DNA of 64,000 bases. It comes from Salvia splendens (lineage: Eukaryota > Streptophyta > Magnoliopsida > Lamiales > Lamiaceae). The stretch is taken from positions 32,627,208 to 32,691,207 of the forward strand of contig NC_056035.1 of assembly GCF_004379255.2 (NCBI RefSeq). Reading direction: 5' to 3'. Below are positions 50,668 through 61,163 of the stretch, one piece after another; position 1 is the first letter of the stretch; each line of letters opens with the position of its first letter. A program made the translations under genes and the position numbers. The notes under the pieces are model-generated. The model was given only the letters and a program-made list of their open reading frames with translations. It ran no database searches and was not told where the DNA came from.

Positions 50668-51302
50668 TCCCGAGCTAGATGATGAAGGTGGAGGAATTGA
50701 AGTCTCCGCGGGAAATTGGCGCGGCAGAGTCACTGGCTGAGCTGAGCTGAGCTTCCAGTGTGTCGGCGGCGGTGGTGGTAATGGCGGATCTAGAGAGAGA
50801 AAGGGGAGGAGAGCGGAGGTCGGCGGGAGGAGTGGAGCAGTGTCTGGATTCAGTTCAGGTGAATGGATTTGATCTGAGAGTGTGGAGTTTACTGCGACGT
50901 AGAAAATGACGAGAATACCCTCCAGTAAAGTGTTTTACTCTCATTCATTCATAGAGATGAATGAAGGTTTTTTACTTTGAAACCATTTGTAGGAGTATTA
51001 AGTTATGCTGAAAGTTCACACTGAATTCGTTCGCATGATAGCTTCCAAGTGTATTTGGTTCAATGTGAATGTAGACCTGACATCAATGCTCTTGACCGAA
51101 AACATGAATTATTACGGTACGATCCCTAATACAAACCGAGCATTATACGCATCCAATACTTATTCTGCGGCATGACCACTGCGAGGCATCCGCCCAAACG
51201 AACATAATGGACATTAAATATTCACTCTCACACCAAGCATGGTTTGGAGATTCAGGTGCCCCAAGTTAGATTTCAAGCCAACCATCTTAATGTTGAGCTT
51301 AA
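50668..51302 (-). promoter_or_regulatory. Upstream region of the BIG3-like gene
   Basis: The minus-strand leader next to the ATG is GC-rich to about 50830 (CTCAGC repeats, GGCGG tracts), then AT-rich. The promoter and 5' leader should be here. Beyond 51100 the DNA has no recognised feature until the Harbinger element at 51303. Confidence 0.4.
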
Positions 51303-53334
51303 GAGCATCTGCAACGGTGAACACCGCCGCGTCCGTCTGTCCGTGCCAGCGGCACGGAGACGCTGTCCGTCGCTGCTCATGCATCGAGCACGTTCGTGCC
51401 AGCGAGCAGGCGACGTGACAGCGTCTAATTGGCAAACGGCTTATCCGTTGGAAAATCATTTTTTAATTTTTTTTAAAAATAAAAAATAATACCAAAAATA
51501 AAAAAAAATCACAATCCCAAAAAATGGCCGTTTTTTTTCCCGTTTTTCTGTATTTTTTTATTTTTTTCCCCCCCAAAATCATCTATAAATACACACATTC
51601 ATCATCCATTTTTTACATCAAATCATCTCTCTTTCATATTTTTCATACAACTTATCTACACCTTCGTCTCTCAATCAAAACCTCAAATGGATTTCACCCA
51701 TCTCATTGCGGAAGCGGAGTGCGAAGAACAAGAATACTACGAACAATATCGTGCCGCTTATGAAGCATATGTCGCAGTGAATACCCCCGCCCCTCCTCCT
51801 CAACCAACTAGATCAACTCGCCGCTACATCCATCGTGACCGGGAGGGAGCCCACGAAAGGCTCGTTGTCGACTATTTTACTGACCCGCCGCGGTTTCCGG
51901 AAGATTACTTTAGGCGCCGTTTTCGCATGTCAAAGCGCTTGTTTATGCGTATTGTCAACACATTATCCGCTCGTGTTGAATTCTTCCAAACAGGTCCAGA
52001 TGCAGCCGGTCGGCAAAGTATCTCGGTGTTGCAGAAGTGTACGTGTGTCATCCGACAACTCGCTACTGGGCAAACAACCGACCTCTTTGACGAGTATTTG
52101 CATGTCGGTGAGTCCACTGGAATCCTTTGTCTTAAAAAATTTTGCGAGGGCATTCGTGCAGCTTTCGGTGATGAATTCCTTCGGGCACCCACCACCGATG
52201 ATTGCCAACGGTTGCTTCGTCTTCACGAATCAGTCCATGGCTTTCCCGGAATGCTTGGCAGCATTGACTGCATGCATTGGAGGTGGAAGAATTGCCCGAC
52301 TGCTTGGAGGGGGCAACACTTAAGCGGCCACAAAGGCGGCGGCCCAACAATTATCTTTGAAGCGGTCGCCGACTACCGCCTATGGATTTGGCATGCATAT
52401 TTCGGTGTTGCCTGATCCAACAACGACTTGAACGTGCTCTATTCTTCACCCCTCTTCAATGATGTTTTGAATGGTGTAGCACCAACGATCGACTTCACCG
52501 TCAACGGAAATACATACCACATGGGTTACTATCTCACCGATGGTATCTACCCAATGTGGTCGACTTTCGTGAAGACGCTCAGCAACCCGCAAGACCCGGG
52601 ACGGGTTCTTTTTGTTCAGCGTCAAGAGTCTGCGCGGAAAGACGTCGAAAGAGCCTTTGGAGTCCTTCAAGCCCAATTCAGCATTGTGAAGGCCCCGGCT
52701 CGGCTGTGGTACGTGAAAAATATCGCCGACATCATGTACACGTGTATTATCTTACACAACATGATTATAGCCGACGAAGGACCGATGGCGGCTAGCTTCT
52801 ATGACAAGGATGAAGCTGGAAGCTCTAGCGCGAGGTCTCCCCCACACCGAGGTGTGCATACGACGATGGGTGAGAGGATCGAAATTAGGCACAGAATGCG
52901 CGATACCCGAACCCACGTTGAGCTACAAGAAGACCTAATCAAACACATGTGGGCGAAATTCGGCCACGAGTAGTGGGTTTTTTTATTTTATGAATTTAAT
53001 TATGTAATTTTTAATTTTTAGTAGTTTAATTATGAAAATTTTAATTTTTAGGATTTTAATTATGTAATTTTTATTTTCTAGGATTTTAATTATGTAATTT
53101 TTAATTTTTAATGTATTTTGTAATATTATTCCGGGTATTTTTAATATATTTTAATTTTGTAGAAATGTTTTTATTTAAATTGAATAATGAATTGGTGAGA
53201 CCCTTGTGCTCGTCCTTGAGGAAGAGCACAGCTGTGAGTGTTGTGCTCTTACCTAAGAGCAGACAGAAAAAGTGGGGCCGGACCCATAACCGTGCTGGTT
53301 GGCAAGAGCACGGTTGTGGGCGCGTGTGTAGCTC
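51303..53334 (+). mobile_element. Nearly complete PIF/Harbinger element
   Basis: It starts GAGCATCTGCAACGG, ends GTGTGTAGCTC, and is flanked by TAA (51300-51302 and 53335-53337). It is 2032 bp long. It contains promoter-like sequence (ATCTATAAATACACACATTC, about 51580), one transposase gene, and a right end with AATTATGTAATTTTTA repeats and a GCTCTTACCTAAGAGC hairpin. The terminal repeats are imperfect. A deletion derivative is at 10855-11526. Confidence 0.9.
51687..52973 (+). pseudogene. Harbinger DDE transposase with a single in-frame stop
   Basis: One reading frame of 429 codons starts MDFTHLIAEAECEEQEYYEQ and ends KHMWAKFGHE. The only interruption is a TGA at 52413-52415, where relatives have Gly (GVAGSNND). 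Motifs include a helix-turn-helix-like LQKCTCVIRQLATGQTTDLF, the first Asp in GSIDCMHW, the second Asp in SNNDLNVL just after the stop, and Glu in KDVERAFGVLQAQF. All three catalytic residues are therefore encoded. A single-base change could have inactivated it recently. Harbinger transposases normally also need a Myb-like partner, and no such gene is in this element. Confidence 0.88.
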
Positions 53335-53447
53335 TAATCTACTCATAAATTCTTTGACAAACGAGTTTGATGTTGTAAACATTGTGCTTGGGCCCCTCAC
53401 CCATTTGTATTTTACCTATATATTTTATATGTATGGAACAACTAATT

Positions 53448-53640
53448 TATAATACAGCGCAGTTGGTTTACATAGTGGACTTTCAATTGATTAGATTTGA
53501 GTCGATTCCCAGCTCCTCACATTTAATTTTGTTTATTTTCTCTAGTGGTAGGTAAGAATTTTGTATAAATAATTATATTTTGTAATCATAAAGAATGTTT
53601 TTCATAATTTATGTATAGAAATTATTTCTTTAATCTCATA
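53448..53640 (+). mobile_element. tRNA-derived SINE
   Basis: Box A-like CAGCGCAGTTGG (about 53455) and box B-like GAGTCGATTCCCAG (about 53501) are at tRNA-like spacing. An AT-rich body with TTTTCTCTAGTGG follows. The SINE at 1297 has a similar GCGCAGTTGG head. The 3' end is not clear. Confidence 0.5.
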
Positions 53641-53867
53641 AGCATGTAAATGTGTCATATAATATTATTTAAAATCAATTTAATAATATGCTCTTTGATA
53701 TTAAAAAAACTAGAATAGAAATTAATTTGTTAATCACATAAATAAATAAATAAATAAATAGTATATAATATTAGTAATATCAATATCAATATCAATTTCA
53801 ATACTATAGCCTTTATTATAAAAAATTCTAGTGTTAATTATTTTATTGTCAATGTTGTCATTGTATC

Positions 53868-53963
53868 TCTGGTTTCTAATGATCTTTAATTATTTATCTC
53901 ATTGTCCATCTTATATCTCTAGTTACTAATGATCTTAAATTATTTATCTCATTGTCCATCTTT
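53868..53963. repeat. 50-bp direct duplication
   Basis: The block AATGATCTTxAATTATTTATC and TCATTGTCCATCTT occurs twice with a period of 50 bp. It is non-coding. Confidence 0.7.
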
Positions 53964-54086
53964 TACGTGCAACTGTGCATTACTAATGTTTAATTTTTTT
54001 TTATGTCATTAACACTGAATACAATCAACAAATTAAATAGTACTAATAATTTGGACCCTCCAGGATTAAAATCCGCCGCCACTGAT

Positions 54087-54430
54087 TGTGCCTATCTTTT
54101 AATTGAATACTGGCTAATAATCTACTCATAAATTCTTTGACAACGAGTTTTGATGTTGTATACATTGTGTATATCTTTTAATTTAATACCGGCTAATAAT
54201 CTACTCATAAATTCTTTGACAACGAGTTTTGATGTTGTATACATTGTGTATATCTTTTAATTTAATACCGGCTAATAATCTACTCATAAATTCTTTGACA
54301 ACGAGTTTTGATGTTGTATACATTGTGTATATCTTTTAATTTAATACCGGCTAATAATCTACTCATAAATTCTTTGACAACGAGTTTGAGGTTATATACG
54401 TTGTGCCTATCTTTTAATTTAATATAGGCT
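54087..54430. repeat. 79-bp tandem array, four copies
   Basis: CTACTCATAAATTCTTTGAC recurs at about 54122, 54201, 54280 and 54359, giving a constant 79-bp period. The first three units are almost identical and the last is more diverged. A fifth, isolated partial unit lies at 53337-53385, directly at the right end of the Harbinger element. No coding or CRISPR character. Confidence 0.92.
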
Positions 54431-54650
54431 AATCTCAGTCATTACAAATACACGTTGGTCATATGTAAATTGGTAAAAAATTATTAAATGCATGGACTAC
54501 ATTGTTAAGAAAAACCATAATGAAGAATAATATATTGTTAAAAAATTATGTAATTTACTCGGAAAGTTCGACCCAGTTTCAATTACAACCATCTCTCTTT
54601 ACTGTAACACATGTAATGATTTATTCTGATTTTATCGGAGATACGTAGTA

Positions 54651-54911
54651 CTCCCTCACTCGCTTAAGTTTTGTCATATTTTTCCATTTCCGTTTATTCA
54701 ACAAAATTTGTGACATTTCATTTTTTTTATAGTGGACCTCAACATATTTCAATTCCATTAACTCATTTCAACTTACATTTTATTATAAAACTAATATATA
54801 AAAATAGAACTCACTCTCTAATTTTCACTAACTTTTTCAACTCACTTTCCATTACATTTATTAAAACTCGTGTCCGATTAAAGTATAATAAAATTTAAGG
54901 GACGGAGGGAG
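54651..54911. mobile_element. Stowaway-like MITE
   Basis: The left end CTCCCTCACTCGCTTAAGTTTT and the right end AAATTTAAGGGACGGAGGGAG are inverted, TA-flanked. A related left half, without a right end, is at about 59579-59810. Confidence 0.8.
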
Positions 54912-55472
54912 TAATTAACTACATGTGTTAATTAAGTGAATGCAATGATGATTTATTACTATTTGAATTGTATTTTCCGCTTATTTGCTTTTTTTATTTT
55001 TCCTATAATATACTACAGGGTCATCTTCTATTGCTTATAGCATCATAATTCAAAATCAAGACCAAATCTCCACCATTAGATTTCAAAATGAGTGGATGAA
55101 ATTAAATCGTACGAATTTCAATAAATAATAGACAAAATATCAACAAATGGTAAGATCGTCATTCTATTATCATATCATAATTTTCGTGTTTTTTTAATAT
55201 CAACATTTGTATTACAAATATCAACACAATAACATGAGTATTTCAACACAAGTACACGAAAATATCAACACAGTTTTATTGAAATTTTACATGCATTATG
55301 TTGAAATTTTACATGCATTATGTTGAGATTTTATATGCATTATATTGAGATTTTACATACATTATATTAAGATTTGTTGATGTATTTGTTGATAAAAATC
55401 TGCTTATTAACATATACGAAAACTGAAATAAAAATCATCAAATTTCATCATCCGAACGTCGTCGGAACATAT
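54912..55472. other. AT-rich spacer with ATATCAACA-type microrepeats
   Basis: No gene is seen. From 55250 to 55370 a short motif (TTGAAATTTTACATGCATTA and variants) is repeated about five times with a period near 26 bp. Confidence 0.5.
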
Positions 55473-57694
55473 TAACAAACGCAGATTTTGCATGTTTTTA
55501 AGGACTAGATTTGACTTGTTTTAAATGTCAATCATGCAAATTATGTTCTTAAATTGTATATGTTATACATTTGGTATTTTTGACGTATTTGTTGATAAAT
55601 GATAAAAAAAGATAGAAAAAGGTGGAAAAAGGCCAAAGTGCAGCAGCCTCTGTTCGAGCCCATTCTGGAAGCGATTTTGAAGTCCAATCAGTGCTTACTA
55701 CATGTCATTCAAACCAAAGTAGTTGGTTTGAATGAGATAATTTGTTGTGCATAGAAAGAAAAAAAGAAAAGATGTACAAAAGAAAAAAAATGAAAAGAAA
55801 AAAAATCAAAGGAATTTGGGAAGTGAAAAGAAATTTAGACAAAGTCTAGAATTTACTGAGATTCGAATTGTTGGTGCAATGCTATGTTTGATGTAGTAGA
55901 AATTGATCACTTTTGCTATGTTTGGGATTAGTCACTTTTTAGCCATATTTCCTCACCTTACCAAAGAACCTACATTATAACCGAAAATAAAGACCTTTCA
56001 GATTTTTTATTTTAATCACATAAAGTAGAGGAGGAATTAGACATCGAGCAAGCCTATGGTAAACTTTGCATGCTGCATGATCTGAGAGCATATATTCTTT
56101 ACCTTATACACTTTGAGAGTGAGTGATAAACACATTCTAAACACTTGTGGGCGCATGTACTTCAAGGTGATCAACGAGCTAGTAATGAAAATGCACTAAT
56201 AAGCTTTGCTTGATTTGATTTGTATTCTTGTCAAACTCTTCATTTCTTGTTACAATTTTTGAGGCAACTATGAAGTCTAGTTCTTAGCATCCGTGTTTCT
56301 TTAGTAGTTTTTCTCTTGTTTTGTTTGAGGACAAATAAATAATTAAGTTTGGGGGAGTTGACAAACACAAATTTTGCATGTTTTTAAGGACTAGATTTGA
56401 CTTGTTTTAAATGTCAATCATGCAAATTATGTTCTTAAATTGCATATGTTATACATTTGGTATTTTTGACGTATTTGTTGATAAATGATAGAAAAAGATA
56501 GAAAAAGGTGGAAAAAAGGCCAAAGTGCAGCAGCCTCTGTTCGAGCCCATTCTGGAAGCGATTTTGAAGTCCAATCAGTGCTTACTACATGTCATTCTCT
56601 TCGTCTTCGAAAGAGCTTCGCGTGGATATCTCGCATGTCTCAATCGGAGTTCTGTGGAGAAAGTTATGACAATTCTACGAACGTTGTGCAGTGTAGTCAA
56701 AATCTGGCGGAAATTCACGGAGGAAAAGAAATTATTATATTGTGAAGCCAAATCTCTCCTATTTCTTGTAGGGCACGAAATTTATCAAAAATAAACCTTT
56801 TTCCAGCCTATAAATACCTCTGAACCTAATTCATAATCTTTATCTCAGAGTCTCCAATTCTTCTCCATCTCTACACCTATTTCCATTCCATAATACACAC
56901 ATAATTCATCCATCTTGCATTGGAGCGGAGCTCTGCAGATCCAGGCAAGAGAAGACTGAGGATTGAAGATTCAACCTTGGGTTTTATCAATTTCTTTCAT
57001 GTCTCGTACTTTAATTGTAGTTTTTACTTGTCTATGAGTAGAACATCTTTTGTAGAATTTTTGGTATAGATATTCGATTGATTTTCCTTGTTAGCTCTTG
57101 CAGTTATTTGATTTATCTGGTGCTTTCTATGTTCAATTGATTAGCTACCTCTTGAATACATGTTAGAGTTGATTAGAGTACTCGGGAGACGAAATAATTG
57201 ACTTGGAAAAAGGGATAATTCACACCTTAATTCAATAGAACTCGGGAGAGTTGAGGTTTTGAGTGAGGTCTTTGATCTTATATGCTTTTAGGAGTTAGGG
57301 GTTTAAGGGTTAGAAGGAGACTTCAATCCTATCACCTAATCTACAGGTTTCTCACCTCGGGATGGGGTTTAATCTATAATTGTGATCGACTTAATAGCTC
57401 TGGAGACCGTAATTCAAGGAAGTCGATTGTGTTTTTGGATCCTAAAATTCTACATTCTTAAGCCTGCTTTGTATTATTTCTTTTTATGTTTTCCATTTTT
57501 TTGTTTATTTCTTTTAGTCTAGTTTAATTAATCAACCCAAAAATCACGTGTCTCTAGATAGTATATGACGCTTAGTATATGGTAGTCAGTTGCAATCTTA
57601 TTCCATGTGTTCGATATCCGGTACTGACCTTTAGCTATACTAGATCTACCATGTATGCTTGCAGGTATTTTTAGTGCTAATAAATAGTGCATCA
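55473..57694 (+). mobile_element. Internally deleted Ty3/gypsy-type LTR element
   Basis: A perfect 5-bp duplication CATAT flanks the element (55468-55472 and 57695-57699). The 5' LTR is truncated (about 55473-55708) and the 3' LTR is full length (56359-57694, TGACAAAC...GTGCATCA). Between them about 650 bp remain, with A-rich GAAAAGAAAAAAA tracts and the TTTGAGGACAAATAAATAAT...TTTGGGGGAG polypurine tract. That layout resembles Athila/Tat-type gypsy elements. No gag or pol frame is left. The solo LTR at 30596-31974 is from the same family. Confidence 0.88.
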
Positions 57695-57699
57695 CATAT

Positions 57700-58160
57700 G
57701 CAATTGAAATCTCGTTCAAATCCTTATAAAATTACCTTTAAATTGATATAGTTTTTACGAAAAAATAATTTAAATCGAGTGAGTTACGTAAATTTAAAAT
57801 TTTGGGATAATTTTAATAAGAGAGAATTGACATTAATACCCTTTCATTTTATTTAATAATTATTTAAATTTAAAATATAATCTAGTTACATTATATCAAC
57901 CACAACTCATAATCTAATGGTAAAAAATTGGTCTTAATTTTGGTTTGCTAATTAGTTAGCAATTCATCATATCCCATATACTACATACTTTAATACACAT
58001 AAAAAATTATGGTAATATTAATGTTTATTCTTCATATAATTAATGAAAGTTATATTACTACTCTGCAAAAGTAAATATTTTTACTTTTTTAGTTTTTCTA
58101 GTAAAATATGTTGTTTTTCCTCGGAATTTCTTAAGTTATGTCTCACTTCATTATATAAAA
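57700..58160. other. AT-rich spacer, nothing recognised
   Basis: Non-coding AT-rich DNA between the LTR element and the inverted-repeat element at 58161. No repeat termini or gene fragments are visible. Confidence 0.5.
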
Positions 58161-59430
58161 GCCAACTACATCAAAAGTCCCTAACTTTTTGGTTTATGAC
58201 ACTGCAGGTCCCTAACAAAAAAAATATCGTCAGATGACCCTAACGTTAAACATAATCACGAATCATGTTTTTTTAGCCACTTTTCGAAAGAAAATGCCCA
58301 AATGGCTTGAAGGGCATTTTTGGCAATCCCTAAATTTGCTGACATATGAATTATGTCACATTTATGTCAGCAACTTCTTATGTGATATCCTAATAAGTTC
58401 TGATACTTCATACATGATTAAAGTTTTGTCAATATTTGTACACAAAAAAAATCTTCTTATATTCATCTATTTCTAGATAGTGGTAACAATATACTAGTTT
58501 TATCATATAGGAATTCATTGAGAAACCACAACAAATATGGAAAAGTGAAGCTATCTATAAAATAAAACTTGAATCAATAATACATAGAATAAAAAATATT
58601 TCATATTTAATTAAGTGATACAGAATTATTTTCTTGAAACACTAACACTTAAAATATTTTTTCATTATATATCATCGAACTAATTTGTTAATGTAAGCCT
58701 AACTTTAAGACGATTTTATATTTATTAATATTTTATTAAGAATTATAATTTAGCTCAAACTGAAATTTTTAACATCATATGAATATTCAATCTTTATATA
58801 TAAATTTGCACAGTTTCTTGTCATTCATGATAAAATTGAAACATGAGCAATATTTTGAAACTATTCAAGCATGTGACATTAGCTATTTAATCCTTGTAGA
58901 TTTTTTTATTTATAAAAGTATATGAAATTAAGACAATGTAAATTTATAAATTAATACTGCTAAATTGGGATACTATCATAATAAATAAAATCGATTGATA
59001 AATCAAGGTAAAAAAACAAATAAAAATTAGTGGAAATAGAAAACATCGAAAAATACCAGAAAATGAGTTTTATAAGGAAGAAGGGGTCTCATTTAATTAT
59101 TTTCATATTAATTAATGCAGATAATGATAAATATGTATATTATAAAAAAATAGAAAGTGTAAATAATGATAAAATTTTAATTACGTATGAAGTACTAGAA
59201 TTATTAGAAAATTACATAAGAAGTTGCTGACAAAAATGTGGCAGAAATCACATGTCAACAATATAATGGAGTGACAAAAATGCCCTTGTAGGGCCTAAGG
59301 GTATTTTGGTATGAAAAAATATGATTCATGATTATATTTAACATTGGGGTCCTCTGGTGCTATTTTTTTTTTGCTAGGGACCTGCATTGTCACAAACCGA
59401 AAGGTTAGGGACTTTTGAGTTAGTTCACCC
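58161..59430. mobile_element. 1.3-kb inverted-repeat element of uncertain superfamily
   Basis: The left arm (TCAAAAGTCCCTAACTTTTT, GACACTGCAGGTCCCTAACA, GACCCTAACGTTAAACATAA) pairs with the inverse of 59240-59430 over roughly 150 bp. Matching GGGCATTTTTG and TGTGACA parts lie deeper in. The interior is very AT-rich without a convincing reading frame. The terminal sequence resembles widespread plant repeats that begin near AAAAGTCCCTAAC. No reliable target duplication was found, so assignment to Mutator-like elements is only a guess. Confidence 0.65.
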
Positions 59431-59570
59431 TATAAATTAAATAACAAGTTATTAAAGGTATGTAAATAACCGCGTGGAATAGAATTTTTTTGCCTTTTAC
59501 AAAGGACGTAATAATAATATCAATATCTATTAATCATATAACTCAAATTCTCTGCAGTTTACAATGGAAG

Positions 59571-59815
59571 TAATAATACTCCATTCGTTCCTTAAATTTT
59601 GTCACATTTTTTTTTCTTCTTTTCGTCCACAAAATGTGTCACGTTTCATTTCTTACCATTTTTATAATGAAGCTCATATTCCACTAAATCATTCTCACTC
59701 ACATATTATAAAACTAATATATAAAAATAGGATTCAGTCAGCACTAACTTTTCCAACTCACTTTCCATTACATTTCTTAAAACTCGTCAAAATGTGACAA
59801 AATAAAACTGAGATG
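59571..59815. mobile_element. Truncated Stowaway-like MITE
   Basis: It begins TACTCCATTCGTTCCTTAAATTTTG and shares several blocks with the MITE at 54651-54911 (AAACTAATATATAAAAATAG, CAACTCACTTTCCATTACAT, TTAAAACTCGT). The GGGACGGAGGGAG right end is missing. Confidence 0.6.
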
Positions 59816-59919
59816 ACACGAGACATTAATGAAAACAAATTACTCAACTGCAGATTCATCATACATCAATCAACCAGGATAAAATTCTAAATCCGTCATG
59901 TCTACAAAGAATGAGACCT

Positions 59920-60681
59920 TCACTGGTGGAAAGGAATCAGATTGGGATTGGGATTCGGATTCGGATTCTGCCCAGATTGAGAAGAGCTAGACTGGCCGAA
60001 AATGTAGGGATACGGCAGCACCATCCCGGGATCCCACCCGAGCCCAGTCCCGTCCATCCCGCCTTCTCCTCCCGGGCTCTGCACCAGGTTCCATGGGAAG
60101 CCCTCCATTCCATTGGCATCCTCCTCCACCCGCGGTGGAGCCTCTTCCACCACAGGAGGAGGAGGCGGGAGTGGAGGCAGCGGCGCAGCCAGATTGCGCT
60201 GGTGCTCCGCCGCCATGGCCTCCATCCTGCCCTTGATCTCCCTGAGTATCTGGCTGATGACCCAGCTCATCTCCGGGACATCAGTGATTTGGAGGTCGTC
60301 CATGGAGGCCTGGCCGGTGATGCAGCGGAACATGAACGCCTCGAGCTCGCGGCAGCTGTTCTCCTTCTGGAGGCGGCGGAGCTGCTCCATCGCCTTCTTG
60401 ATCCGCTGCCGCGTGTAGCTCTCCTGGTTTACCATCTTCCGGCTCTGGTCCATGTCGGAGAGCTTGCGGAAGCGGGCCAGGATGGACTGCGCCGCAAGCG
60501 GCGACGGCCATACCTCCGGCACCGTGTCGTAAGGGCTGTAGATGATGACGCATGCGTCGACGCCGCAGAGGGTGCTCAGCTCGCTCACCTTCTTAATCAA
60601 ACCCTTCTTTCGCTTCTTGTAGGAAGCTTTTCTCTCAGAGTCGTTGGTAATGTAGGCGAGGGTTACCTTCTTTCTCGTCAT
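59920..60681 (-). CDS. Type I (M-gamma, AGL80-like) MADS-box protein
   Basis: A single-exon minus-strand frame of 253 residues starts MTRKKVTLAYITNDSERKAS at 60681. The frame is open further upstream, but this ATG is the conserved MADS start and has a TATAAATA box about 56 bp upstream. The M-gamma MADS domain continues with KKRKKGLIKKVSELSTLCGV and IIYSPYD...PEVWPSP. A helical segment (MVNQESYTRQRIKKAMEQLR) follows, then proline runs and a C-terminal NPNPNPN tail. Arabidopsis AGL80 acts in the central cell and endosperm with AGL61; a role in seed or gametophyte is inferred from the family. Intronless structure and a decayed copy at 63245 are typical of these fast-turnover genes. The exact orthologue (AGL80, PHE or AGL36-like) is not resolved. 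Confidence 0.9.
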   Translation of the reverse strand: MTRKKVTLAYITNDSERKASYKKRKKGLIKKVSELSTLCGVDACVIIYSPYDTVPEVWPSPLAAQSILARFRKLSDMDQSRKMVNQESYTRQRIKKAMEQLRRLQKENSCRELEAFMFRCITGQASMDDLQITDVPEMSWVISQILREIKGRMEAMAAEHQRNLAAPLPPLPPPPPVVEEAPPRVEEDANGMEGFPWNLVQSPGGEGGMDGTGLGWDPGMVLPYPYIFGQSSSSQSGQNPNPNPNPNLIPFHQ

Positions 60682-60736
60682 TGTTTTTAGGTTAACAATG
60701 ATTTCTTGGTGGGGTTTAGGGCTGTCTTTGTGTACA

Positions 60737-60744
60737 TATTTATA
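60737..60744 (-). promoter_or_regulatory. TATA box of the M-gamma MADS gene
   Basis: TATAAATA on the minus strand, about 56 bp before the ATG. Its spacing leaves a very short leader. The pseudogene copy has a weaker TATATAC at a similar place (about 63797-63803). Confidence 0.65.
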
Positions 60745-60928
60745 CCGGCCAAAAGCCTGAGATTGGATAGAATTTTGAATTTGCGTAGTGTTTGTCTTAG
60801 TTGTTCCAATTAATTTCATATGTTTTATGTGGAAATAAACACTTATTAGGATGATATTGGCAAGATAAATGTAAAAACTCTTTAGCAATTTTAGAGTAAT
60901 TATACATACAATATTATAGTATACTATA

Positions 60929-61163
60929 CTCCCTCCGTCCCATGCTACTTGCACATTTCATTTTCGGACTATCCCCAACTATTTGCACTATTTCTATTTT
61001 AGATAAAATTATGGTATTTAATTAAGATATTAGAGTTAGTTCGTGTGTCCTTTATGCAATGTTGTCTTATTGCACTTAAAATTTTAACTTAATTACACTA
61101 ATTACTCATGTTCAAATTTACGCTGCCAAAGTGAAAAGTGCAAGTAGCATGAGACGGAGGGAG
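60929..61163. mobile_element. Stowaway-like MITE upstream of the M-gamma MADS gene
   Basis: The inverted ends CTCCCTCCGTCCCATGCTAC and GTAGCATGAGACGGAGGGAG are flanked by TA. The length is 235 bp. It lies about 250 bp upstream of the MADS start codon, and its subterminal sequence is close to that of the copy at 26916-27094. Confidence 0.88.

Noticed and set aside
54087..54430. CRISPR-like regular array
   Set aside because: The whole 79-bp unit repeats with no unique spacers, and the context is a plant chromosome.
59911..60690. 259-codon plus-strand open frame
   Set aside because: It is the antisense of the M-gamma MADS gene; its Arg/Leu/His-rich translation has no family resemblance and the MADS domain on the other strand is unmistakable.
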